Assembly: GCA_035544635.1 (NCBI GenBank)
Contig: DATKDQ010000331.1
Span: forward strand, 1-10,664
Direction: 5' to 3'
Source: DATAFT01 sp035544635
GTDB lineage: Bacteria > Acidobacteriota > Thermoanaerobaculia > Multivoradales > Multivoraceae
DNA: 10,664 bases
The notes below the pieces were generated by a model. It was given only the letters and a program-made list of their open reading frames with translations, was not told where the DNA came from and ran no database searches. The translations under genes and the position numbers were made by a program. Each line of letters starts with the position of its first letter. Position 1 is the first letter of the stretch. This document shows positions 1 to 8,512 of the stretch, in pieces.

Positions 1-301
1 CGCCTCGTTGCCGGACCATTCACTGGCTGCAGCGCGACGTGCTGCTCCCCGTCGCCGAGCGCACCGGCGTCGACTCGTTGTTTCTCGGCGAGCGTGACGT
101 CGTGCTCGAGATCACGCCCGCGGGGAGACGTCCCGTCATCCTGCACGTCACCAGCGCTCGCTCGCCAACCGTCGCCCGGCCACCAGCACTCGCTCGGGTC
201 GCCAGCGCGCGCTCGACCGCCGCTCCGCCAGCGGAGCCGCTGGAAGAAGTCGTCGCAGGCGGACTCAGCCGTCGGCGGACTGCCGGGACCGAGCGCGAGG
301 T
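1..301. other. Left-edge stretch, no recognisable gene
   Basis: No intact gene is visible here. Plus-strand frame 3 is open from the window edge, and its first 50 or so residues look protein-like (HWLQRDVLLPVAERTG, then LGERDVVLEITPAGRRPVI). After about position 150 it becomes an Ala/Arg/Ser/Pro-rich low-complexity stretch. That stretch comes from three imperfect copies of a CAGC(G/A)CTCGCTCG-like unit near 152, 184 and 211. This may be the tail of a gene that starts outside the window, or a decayed remnant. I do not recognise the family. The long minus-strand frame over the same bases is rich in Ser, Arg and Pro and looks like a shadow. Confidence 0.3.
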
Positions 302-676
302 TTGAGCCTGCGGTTCTCGTCCCCTCGGGGCAGGAGGTCTCGGTTTCCTGGGATTCCCCGGACGAGGCCCGCCGATACGTCGATAAGGAGTAAGGACAAC
401 GTCCCCGAAAGGGACCTGACGCGGGTCAGACAACCCGCCCTCGGGATCTACTTCCAGTTTGACGAATCCAGTCCTCCCGACTCGGCCGAGATCTTCGTGC
501 GAGGGCTCGGACGAGCAGGAAACGCGGACATGACGTTGCGGGTCATACCCCTCACGAGTCACGAAGGCTGGGTCGTGGACGACTACCAGCGCGGGGCGGA
601 CGAGCCTCCGACGCGCCTCGCTCCCGAGATCTTCCGGATGGTGGCTGAATGGATCACCGAACGAACCCTTCGGTAA
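302..676 (+). pseudogene. Alpha/beta-hydrolase C-terminal remnant
   Basis: The last 85 or so residues of this frame read like the end of an alpha/beta-hydrolase (dienelactone hydrolase or S9-peptidase type). A strand, RQPALGIYFQFDE, carries the likely catalytic Asp (codon 461-463). It is followed by a helix and then a strand ending TLRVIPLTSHEGW with the likely catalytic His (codon 560-562), and a closing amphipathic helix, PEIFRMVAEWITERTLR. The nucleophile-elbow Ser and the whole N-terminal half are missing. The only upstream start in frame is a TTG at 302, and the first 30 residues are Arg/Pro/Ser-rich and not family-like. Frame 1 just upstream (SGQEVSVSWDSPDEARRYVDKE, ending at 393) reads more naturally and would join this frame through a single-base shift near 385-393. 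I therefore call it a truncated, probably frameshifted remnant. The fold assignment is inferred from motif order alone. Confidence 0.5.
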
Positions 677-736
677 GGCGCGGAAGGCTTGATCGAGGGC
701 CCTGTTCGAGGGACGACCTCGGCCGAGACGCCGTCG

Positions 737-926
737 TCACAGGCCGTCCACCGACACCTCCCGCCGCAGGTACGCCATCTCAGGCTCCGATCTCGTCGTG
801 AACTCCGACGGCCACCTCGTGCTTGCCCGGGGGCAGGCTCACGGCGACGTCGTAGACGAACGGGGAGCCCGCCGTTGCTGCGTCGGCGGGCAGCCGGAGC
901 GGGATCGTCTGCAGCGCAGCACCGAA
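737..926 (-). pseudogene. C-terminal remnant, probably VWFA-type protein
   Basis: Read leftward from 926, one frame gives a compact beta-rich tail: LQTIPLRLPADAATAGSPF, then VYDVAVSLPPGKHEVAVGV, then HDEIGA. It meets TGA at 782-780. Dropping one base (the T opposite position 782) continues the sense as EMAYLRREVSVDGL, ending in TGA at 739-737. The alternation of strands with a PGKHEVAVGVHDEIG turn resembles the C-terminal tail of the VWFA-related exported proteins common in Acidobacteriota. A GWxTD-type tail is the alternative. An in-frame TGA lies directly upstream (near 930), and the deacetylase gene ends 22 bases away, so the rest of the gene is gone. Both the frameshift and the missing N-terminus argue for a dead fragment rather than a gene. 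The family name is tentative. Confidence 0.5.
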
Positions 927-947
927 GGGTCACCAGGCCCGGCCTCT

Positions 948-1961
948 TCAGCCGCTACGTGGCGGTGAGGCCTGATCCGCCAGCTCCCGGACCCACCGGG
1001 GAACCTCGGGCTCACCCTCGAAGACTGCCGGGTCTCGACCCTCCGTGATGGCCCAGCGGTGGAGCCAGGTGATCCCTCCGGTGCCGGTGTAGCCGTGGGT
1101 GGGCTGCCCGTAGGCCGGGTGTCGCGTGGCCTCGTCGAGCGTCACCCAACGGTAGGCGCGGGCCTCCAGGCGATCGAGGAGCGGATCGAGCCAGTCGGCG
1201 TTCAGGGCGTAGGCGTGCACCAGGAGGGACTGGGGGATGAGCTCGCCGGCGATCGCGCGCGACTGACTCTCGTAGTACTCGACCACCTCGAGCATGTAGC
1301 GGACGTAATCCTCGCCCAGTCGCCGCATCGTCCCTCGATCGCCCCGGTTCCAGGCGTCGGCGTAGGCGTCGGCGTAGATCCATTCGCCGTTGTCGACGGT
1401 CACCGGGGCGATGCGGTACCCGTGCTCGGCGAGGAAGGCGGCGGTTCGCCGCTGCACCTCGACCGAGCGGCCGGTGTGGAGGAAGGGGTGCCGGAACCAA
1501 CGCAGCTCGCCGCCCCGCGCTTCGACTAGAGGCCGGGTCACCCGCTCCCCCCGCAGGACGTCGGCCATCCAGGTCTCGGGGTCCACACGGTGGAGATCGA
1601 GGTGGGCGTAGCCGTGATTGCCGAGTTCGTGGCCGGCGGCCAGCCACCGCTCGAGCAGCGCGACCCGACGCGGGTCCACCGCGCCGTCGACCTCGATCTT
1701 CGATTCGTTCACGAACCCGATCGTCGGAGCGTCGTGCGCCGCCAGCACGGCGAGCAGTCGCTGCGTGATCTCCTCCTGCTGACGGGTCGTGTGGCGACCC
1801 GGCGGCGCCACCGGCAGGTCGTCGACGGTGATCGCCATCCGCCGCGACTCCTCGGCGCCCGGGAGGGGGGCGACGCAGCCGGCGGTGATCAGGACGAGGA
1901 CGGCGACCGCGGTGGCCAGCTCCAGGCGCCGGGCGGAGGGCAGACGGGTCGAGGCGTTCAT
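948..1961 (-). CDS. Polysaccharide deacetylase, NodB-type lipoprotein
   Basis: A 337-residue exported esterase of the carbohydrate-esterase-4/NodB fold, likely removing acetyl groups from a cell-wall or extracellular polysaccharide. Residues 11-28 form a hydrophobic signal segment ending in a lipobox (LITAGC, Cys29), so the mature protein should be lipid-anchored. The NodB motifs are in order: TVDDLP (Asp47 the likely base, Asp48 a metal ligand), NHGYAH (His116 and His120, metal ligands), RHPF (Arg157), VDNGEW (Asp190) and LLVHA (His249). The usual TFDDG motif is TVDDL here. The C-terminal WVTLDEATRHPAY and GITWLHRW stretches are typical of one deacetylase subfamily. The ATG at 1961 directly precedes the signal peptide; no clear Shine-Dalgarno sequence is visible. 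The gene is separated from the upstream operon by a terminator and a gene remnant, so it is probably transcribed alone. The polysaccharide substrate is unknown. Confidence 0.93.
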   Translation of the reverse strand: MNASTRLPSARRLELATAVAVLVLITAGCVAPLPGAEESRRMAITVDDLPVAPPGRHTTRQQEEITQRLLAVLAAHDAPTIGFVNESKIEVDGAVDPRRVALLERWLAAGHELGNHGYAHLDLHRVDPETWMADVLRGERVTRPLVEARGGELRWFRHPFLHTGRSVEVQRRTAAFLAEHGYRIAPVTVDNGEWIYADAYADAWNRGDRGTMRRLGEDYVRYMLEVVEYYESQSRAIAGELIPQSLLVHAYALNADWLDPLLDRLEARAYRWVTLDEATRHPAYGQPTHGYTGTGGITWLHRWAITEGRDPAVFEGEPEVPRWVRELADQASPPRSG

Positions 1962-2025
1962 CCGGGTGAGGTTAGCCCCGATCGGGTTGCGCTGCTATCA
2001 GACACTTGTGCAGCCCTCCGCTTCG

Positions 2026-2043
2026 ACTGTGAGCCGTCACAGT
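2026..2043. promoter_or_regulatory. Perfect inverted repeat upstream of deacetylase
   Basis: ACTGTGA-GCCG-TCACAGT has perfect 7-bp arms around a 4-bp centre and lies 65-82 bases before the deacetylase ATG. It could be a dimeric-regulator operator. The outer bases match CTGT-N8-ACAG, the spacing of the enterobacterial LexA box. The inner TGTGA/TCACA half-sites resemble CRP/FNR sites but have a 4-bp rather than 6-bp spacer. It could equally form a small hairpin after the GNAT remnant. A second, weaker hairpin (CTGCCC-TCGAC-GGGCAG, 2052-2068) sits next to it. No convincing -35/-10 pair was found. The rest of 1962-2099 shows no recognisable gene. Confidence 0.35.
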
Positions 2044-2099
2044 GGGTGCGCCTGCCCTCGACGGGCAGCTGAAAGAGCCCCGTGCGGCGGTCGGACAGG

Positions 2100-2303
2100 T
2101 CAGGTGGAACCCCCATTCGATGCCGGTGAGCCCGAAGTCGTCGGCGCCGAAGGGAAACGCTCCAGCACACGCCGCATGATGGGCCGGGTCTCCGAGCGGC
2201 GGGCTACCTCTCGGAAGCCGGCCCGCTCGAAGATCTCCGGCACACCGGTCCAGGCGAACGCTTCGGGCACCCGCTCGTCTCGCGGCTCCACGGGATACCT
2301 ATC
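2100..2303 (-). pseudogene. GNAT acetyltransferase C-terminal remnant
   Basis: Read leftward, this stretch gives RYPVEPRDERVPEAFAWTG, then VPEIFERAGFREVARRSETR, then PIMRRVL. This is the characteristic end of a GNAT-fold N-acetyltransferase: the YPVEP strand, the AWTGVPEIFERAGF helix-strand and the final RRSETRPIMRR beta strand. The acetyl-CoA-binding loop and the N-terminal three quarters are absent, so no activity is expected. A GTG at 2291 could give a 63-residue peptide, but it falls inside the domain. The recognisable homology starts at the edge of the 2304-2402 repeat cluster, which suggests the gene was cut there. The last 20 or so residues before the TGA at 2102-2100 are Ser/Pro-rich and no longer family-like. 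The family call is fairly secure; the history is inference. Confidence 0.6.
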
Positions 2304-2402
2304 AGCACGTCCCGGAGGAGGCGCGAAGCGCCAGCGCCGTCCTCGGCGCCAAAGAGCAACTAGCCGGAGGAACGTGCTATTTCAGCACGTTCCGGAGGCT
2401 AG
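2304..2402. repeat. Palindrome cluster with threefold repeat, REP-like
   Basis: A motif beginning AGCACGTYCCGGAGG occurs directly at 2304-2318 and 2384-2398, and in inverted form at 2364-2378 (there CCGGAGGAACGTGCT, with the CC/GG order altered). Between the copies lie two further perfect stem-loops: GGCGC-GAA-GCGCC (2320-2332) and GCGCCG-TCCT-CGGCGC (2334-2349). The largest stem-loop spans 2360-2402. Three stem-loops in 83 bases plus a repeated motif resemble a REP/BIME-type extragenic palindrome or a small non-autonomous element. No target-site duplication or nearby transposase is visible. One edge touches the truncated GNAT remnant and the other overlaps the stop codon of the TPR gene. Confidence 0.5.
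2351..2402 (-). terminator. Stem-loop terminator at end of TPR gene
   Basis: On the minus strand the arm CTAGCCTCCGGAACGTGCT is followed by the loop GAAAT and the arm AGCACGTTCCTCCGGCTAG. The arms pair as 6 bp, a symmetric TCC/TCC internal loop, then 10 bp. The following bases are TTGCTCTTT, a broken T-tract. The TAG stop of the TPR gene (2401-2399) lies inside the 5' arm. Position and structure suit a Rho-independent terminator for the four-gene operon, although the T-tract is weak. The 10-bp inner stem would also form on the other strand. Confidence 0.55.
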
Positions 2403-4311
2403 CGCTCGAGCCACGGCGCGCGGGCGGGCTCGCCGCGCCGATACTGCTCGAGCCGCCGGCGGGCGCCGTCGAGCAGGCCCGGCGCCTCGCCTCCGGAGCT
2501 CTCGATCCCGGCGACCACCCGCTCCTGGAGCTTGGCCGCCTCGGCGTAGCGGCCGAGCTCGGCGAGCGCCATCGCCAGCGTCTCGGCGTGCTGCGCGCTG
2601 GGCGCCGCCTCCAGCAGCTTCGACGCGATCTCGGCCGCCGCCGCCCCGTCGCGCACCGCGTCGTCCGGCGCGGCCGCGAGCACCCGCGCCAGCGTGTCCG
2701 CGATGCGTGGATCGGAGGGGTGCAGCGCGAGCGCCTCCTCGAGGCCCCGGCGCGCCGCCTCGAGCTCGCCGCCGAGGATGCGCGCGGTGGCGAGCGTCAG
2801 GCGCGCCTCCGCCGTCTCCGGCCCGAGGTCGATCGCGCGCTCCTGGTGACGCGCCGCCGCCGCGAAGTCCCCGCGACGGCCGTGGAGGATCGCGAGGTTC
2901 TGGTGCGCCTCGACCAGGTCCGGATCGATGTCGGCCGCGCGCTCGAACCGCTCGATCGCGCCGGCGTAGTCGCCGGCCTCGGCCAGCACGCTCCCCATCT
3001 TGAACTGCGCGGGAGCGAAGCGGGGCGCGCCCTCGAGCACGAGCTCGAGCTCCCGGCGAGCCTCGGCGGCCGCGCCGAGCCGCTCGAGCACCTCCACCAG
3101 CTCGAAGCGGGTGGTGGTCGCGCGGGCATCGGCCGCCAGCACCTCGCGGTACTCGAGCGCCGCTTCCTCCAGGCGTCCCTGGCGGGTGAGGATCCGCGCC
3201 AGCTCGGTGCGGCCCTCGGCGAAGTCGGGTGCGAGCCGGAGCACCTGGCGCAGATGGCCCGCCGCCTCCTCATCGCGCCCCAGCCGCTCGAGGAGGCGCG
3301 CCAACGTGAACCGGCGCCCGACGCTGTCGGGATCGAGCCGAGCCGCCTCGCTGTACGCCTCTACCGCCTCGTCCGTCCGGCCCGTGGCCTCGAGCACGAC
3401 CGCGAGGTTGTTGTAGGCGGACGGGTTGGTCGGATCGAGCTCGAGCGCGCGGCGGACCCGCGTCTCCGCCACGTCGACCGCGCCTTCGCGCATCGCCATG
3501 CGCGCGAGCAGGAGCTCCGCGCCGGCGCCTCGCACCTGGCGCTGCACCTCCTCGGCCACCGGATCGGCGAAACGCACTCGCCCGGAGCCGCTTGAGTCGA
3601 GATGCCGGCGCATCGCCTCCTCTTCCCCCGCCGCGCGGTACGCCTGGGCCGCCGGGTAGTGGAGCGAGGTCGCCTGCGGATCGAGCTCGAGCGCCCGCTC
3701 GAAGTGGCGCGCCGCCTCCGCGTGCCGTCGCTCGCGCGCCGCGGCGCGGCCGAGGGCGGCGTGGGTATAGGCGTCGTCGGGGGCCAGGGCCAGCGCCTGC
3801 TGGTAGAGGGCGCGCGCCGTGACCGGGTCGCCCTCCAGCAGCCGCACGTCGCCGAGGCGCAGGAGCGTCGGCAGGTAGGTGGGGTTGGCCGCCTTCGCCG
3901 CCTCGTACCAGTGCGCGGCGTCGGCGAGCCGGCGGTCGTGCTCGTGCAGAGTGCCGAGGAGGTAGGGCCAGCGATGCTCACCGGGTTGGAGCCGCGACGC
4001 GTTCTCGAGCGCCGCCGCCGCGGCGTCGGTGAGGTCGTAGACCAGGTAGATCTGACCCATCTCGGCGAAGCGGGCGCCGAGCTCGCGCGGGTCCACGTCC
4101 GGCCGCGCGCGCAGCTCTTCGAGTCGCCCCCTCACCTCGGTGAGCTGCTGCTCGACCGCGGGCTCGACGCCCTGAAGCTGCGGTCGCGGCACCTCGACCA
4201 GCGGCGGGAGCTCGGCGAACGCAACGGCGGAGAACGCGGCCAGCAGCACGGCGAGCGCGACCTGGGCTTCGGCCGCACGCGCGCGAGGTGGAAGACCGGC
4301 CTGCACGCCGA

Positions 4312-4315
<4 letters not shown>
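2399..4315 (-). CDS. Exported TPR-repeat protein
   Basis: A 638-residue protein built almost entirely of tetratricopeptide repeats, likely an assembly scaffold outside the cytoplasm. I start it at the GTG at 4315. This gives a 4-nt GTGA overlap with the upstream gene, a purine-rich ribosome site 7 nt away and a clear signal peptide (VALAVLLAAFSAVAFA, cleavage before ELPPL near residue 35). The longer frame, to a GTG at 4402, adds 29 residues that merely overlap the upstream gene. Residues 50-120 are a helical lead-in (ARFAEMGQIYLVYDLTDAA). TPRs follow from about 115 to 235 and from 265 to 605, with the usual A-x-x-x-[FY]-x-x-A-L-x-L-x-P pattern. A non-repeat insert occupies about 238-262. No cysteines are present. 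It is the last gene of the operon and ends in the terminator stem-loop. The partner proteins are unknown; the neighbouring haem/copper and FG-GAP proteins are obvious candidates. Confidence 0.92.
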
Positions 4316-6112
<1,797 letters not shown>

Positions 6113-6120
<8 letters not shown>

Positions 6121-8413
6121 CGCTCGCCCCGAGCTTGATCCGCGGCAGGTCGATCGGCTGGAGCTCCGACTCGCCCTCGATCACGCGGTAGAAGCGGCCG
6201 ACCTCGACCTGCTCGAACACCTGCGTCCCGCCGGGCCGCGGCCAGCGCACGATCAGCCGCTCGATCCGCTCCGCGCCGCCGAGGCCGATCTCCTGCTGGA
6301 GGCTCGACGCTCCGAACGAGCCGCCGCTCCCGACCAGCACGTGGATCGAGCGCGCCACGCCGCCGTCGAGGACCTGCACCTCGATGCGCCCGCCCACGCC
6401 GAACCGGTTGGCGCGACGGCCCTCCAGCCGCAGCGTCACCCAGCTCCCGGCGGGACCCGGGTTCTCGAACAGCGCGTTCGCGAACTCGTCGCCCGGAAAG
6501 AAGCCGCCGAGCTGGTGGAAGAGATCCTGGTCGCCGTCGTTGTCGATGTCCCCGAACGCGACGCCGTGGCCCTTCGGCAAGAGCCCGAAGCCGCCCGCGA
6601 ACGTCACGTCGACGAAGCGCCCGTGCTCGCCGCGGTACATCTGGTTCGGCATCAGGCTGGCGAGATCGGGCTCGCCGGTGCCGAGATAGAGGTCGAGCCA
6701 GCCGTCGTTGTCGAGATCGCCGTAGTTCGCGCCCATCGGCATCGCCGGGCGCCCGAGGCCGATCTCTCGGGCCACCTCGACGAAGCGGCCGCCGTCGTTG
6801 CGATAGAGCAGCGGGTGGCCCTCCTCGAAGGTTGCGCCGAAGTAGGAGGCCGAGACCTGCGCCGGCTGCTGGCGGTAGTCGGCGACGAAGAGGTCGAGGT
6901 CGCCGTCGTTGTCGTAGTCGAAGAACCAGGCGGGAAAGCTCTCGGGGGCTCTGGTCTTCGCCAGCCCGAGCTCGGGCGCGACGTCGGTGAAGGTGCCGTC
7001 GCCGTCGTTGCGGTAGAGGCGGTTGTCGCCGAAGTTCGAGACGAAGAGGTCAGGGTAGCCGTCGTCGTCGTAGTCGCCCCAGGCGACGGCCTTGGTGTAG
7101 CGCAGGTTCTCGACGCCGGCCGCGCGCGCCACGTCGGTGAAGGTGCCGTCGCCGCGGTTGCGGAAGAGCTGCGACGGGAACGGGTTGGCGCCGGTCGCCT
7201 CGGCGCCGACGTAGAGGTCGAGGTCGCCGTCGCCGTCGTAGTCGGCGAAACCGGCGGCCTGGGTCGGGTAGGAGGGCTCCGCCAGTCCCGCCTCGCGCGT
7301 GACGTCGACGAAGCGGGCGGCGGCGCCGCGGAGCTCGTTGCGCAAGAGCGACTTGCGGATCTTGCCGGCCTCGAGCATCCAGGCGCCGCGCAGCACCAGG
7401 AGATCCACGGCGCCGTCGCCGTCGTAGTCGGCGTGCATCAGGTTGAGCCCACCGAGCTGGGAGGAGAGGCCCCAGGCCTCGGCCACGTCCTCGAAGCCAC
7501 CCTTGCCGTCGTTGCGGAACGCCTTCATCGGACCGCAGGGATCCCAGGTGGTCGAGACCAGATCGAGCAGGCCGTCACCGTCGAAGTCCTCCATCGACGC
7601 TCCGCCGGCGAGATCGATCGCCGCGACGCCGAGCTCGGGGGCGCGGTTCCGCCACTCCGGGAACTCGACCCGGCTCTCGAGCGCCCCGTCCGGAAGCCTG
7701 AGCTCCACCGGGACTCCGTCCGGCCAGTCGCCCGAGACCTGACGCGCGACGTTCAGGAGCCATGCCGCCTGCACGTTGCGCGGGTGCGCCCGGGCATAGG
7801 CGAGAAAGAGGTCGCCGGCCTTGCGCGCCGCCTCCGGCTGCGAGTGCACGCCGTCGCCCTTGACCGGCAGGATGCAGCTCCGCGCGGCGTTGTGCGCGAT
7901 GCAGTTCTGGTCCTCGGCGTAGCCGAGCCAGGCCAGCGCCTGATACCAGTGGAGCGAAGAGAGAAGACCGTCCGGCGCCTGCGCCTCGTGACCGCGTATC
8001 AGCCCCAGCGCGCGCTCGAAGAGATCGATCGCCAGGCGCGGTTGGGCGAGCTTGAGCTTCTCCTTGGCGAGCGCGCCGAGCAGCGAGGCCTCCGGCACCG
8101 GATCTCCGGCAACCGCCGGTAGATCGGCCTCGAGCTGCCGCGCCGCGCGATCGCTGAAGTAGGCGTTGTCGCCGGTGCGCAGCGACTCGCAGATGGCCTG
8201 AAACTCGCGGCGTGCCTCCTCCTCGGAGATACCGGCGATGAGGGGTCGCGACTGTTCCCCGGCGGCCGCGGTCGCGGCCGGCGCCGGGGGTATTCTCGAT
8301 GCTCGAGTCGCGGCCCGGGTCGCCCCAGCCAGTGCGAGCGACCCCAGCGCGGCGACCGCCACGCATGCACGCGCCGACCTCGCCCTCCCGATCGACGTGC
8401 GCCGCAGGACCAT
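6113..8413 (-). CDS. CRTAC1-family protein with helical N-domain, FG-GAP repeats and ASPIC/UnbV
   Basis: A 766-residue exported protein, longer than its downstream paralogue because of an extra N-terminal module. Residues 11-35 form a basic, hydrophobic signal segment (ACVAVAALGSLALAGATRA). Residues 60-230 are helical and TPR-like and hold a conserved-looking signature: QNCIAHNAARSC (Cys171, Cys180), GDGVH, then NVQAAWLLNVA. Seven DxDxDG loops follow at 276, 329, 391, 447, 499, 566 and 622, giving a seven-bladed propeller. Residues 669-745 are the ASPIC/UnbV domain (RFGVGGRIEVQ through RLIVRWPRPGG). The ATG at 8413 is the first usable start after in-frame stops that are themselves the end of the upstream gene. 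A Shine-Dalgarno sequence is lacking, and TATACT lies only 8 nt upstream, so leaderless translation is possible. The stop overlaps the next gene by 8 nt. The function of the N-terminal domain is unknown to me. Confidence 0.94.
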
Positions 8414-8512
8414 TCGGAGCAGTATAACGAGGGGTCGGAGACCCCGCGGGAGAGCGCGGAGCTCGAACCCGAGATCTCGAAACCCGACTAGAACCGAATC
8501 CCCTGGGGCTCA
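8414..8512 (-). promoter_or_regulatory. Intergenic leader with hairpin and possible -10 box
   Basis: These 99 bases separate the haem/copper gene from the first FG-GAP gene. They hold a perfect hairpin GGGGTC-TCC-GACCCC (8431-8445), followed on the minus strand by TATACT (8426-8421), which resembles a -10 box 8 nt before the ATG. No -35 hexamer is recognisable at 16-19 nt. A GGGTTTCGAG/GGGTTCGAG direct repeat flanks the palindrome CGAGATCTCG. An internal promoter or an attenuating stem-loop is possible. No T-tract follows the hairpin, so it is a poor terminator and the genes may still be cotranscribed. Confidence 0.3.

Noticed and set aside
150..230. CRISPR-like or tandem repeat
   Set aside because: Only three imperfect short copies with irregular spacing in a low-complexity GC-rich stretch. 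There are no spacers of uniform length.
20..562. 180-residue minus-strand frame at the left edge
   Set aside because: Its composition is Ser/Arg/Pro-rich without any motif, and it runs opposite the more protein-like hydrolase tail.
1958..2170. Small minus-strand genes of up to 70 residues before the deacetylase
   Set aside because: They overlap the GNAT remnant and the inverted repeat, are Arg-rich, lack ribosome sites and show no family features.
2360..2402. Integron attC site
   Set aside because: The hairpin lacks the GTTRRRY/RYYYAAC core sites and extrahelical bases expected of attC, and there is no integrase or cassette array.
8421..8445. Rho-independent terminator after the haem/copper gene
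   Set aside because: The GGGGTC-TCC-GACCCC stem is short and is followed by CTCGTTATACT rather than a T-tract.
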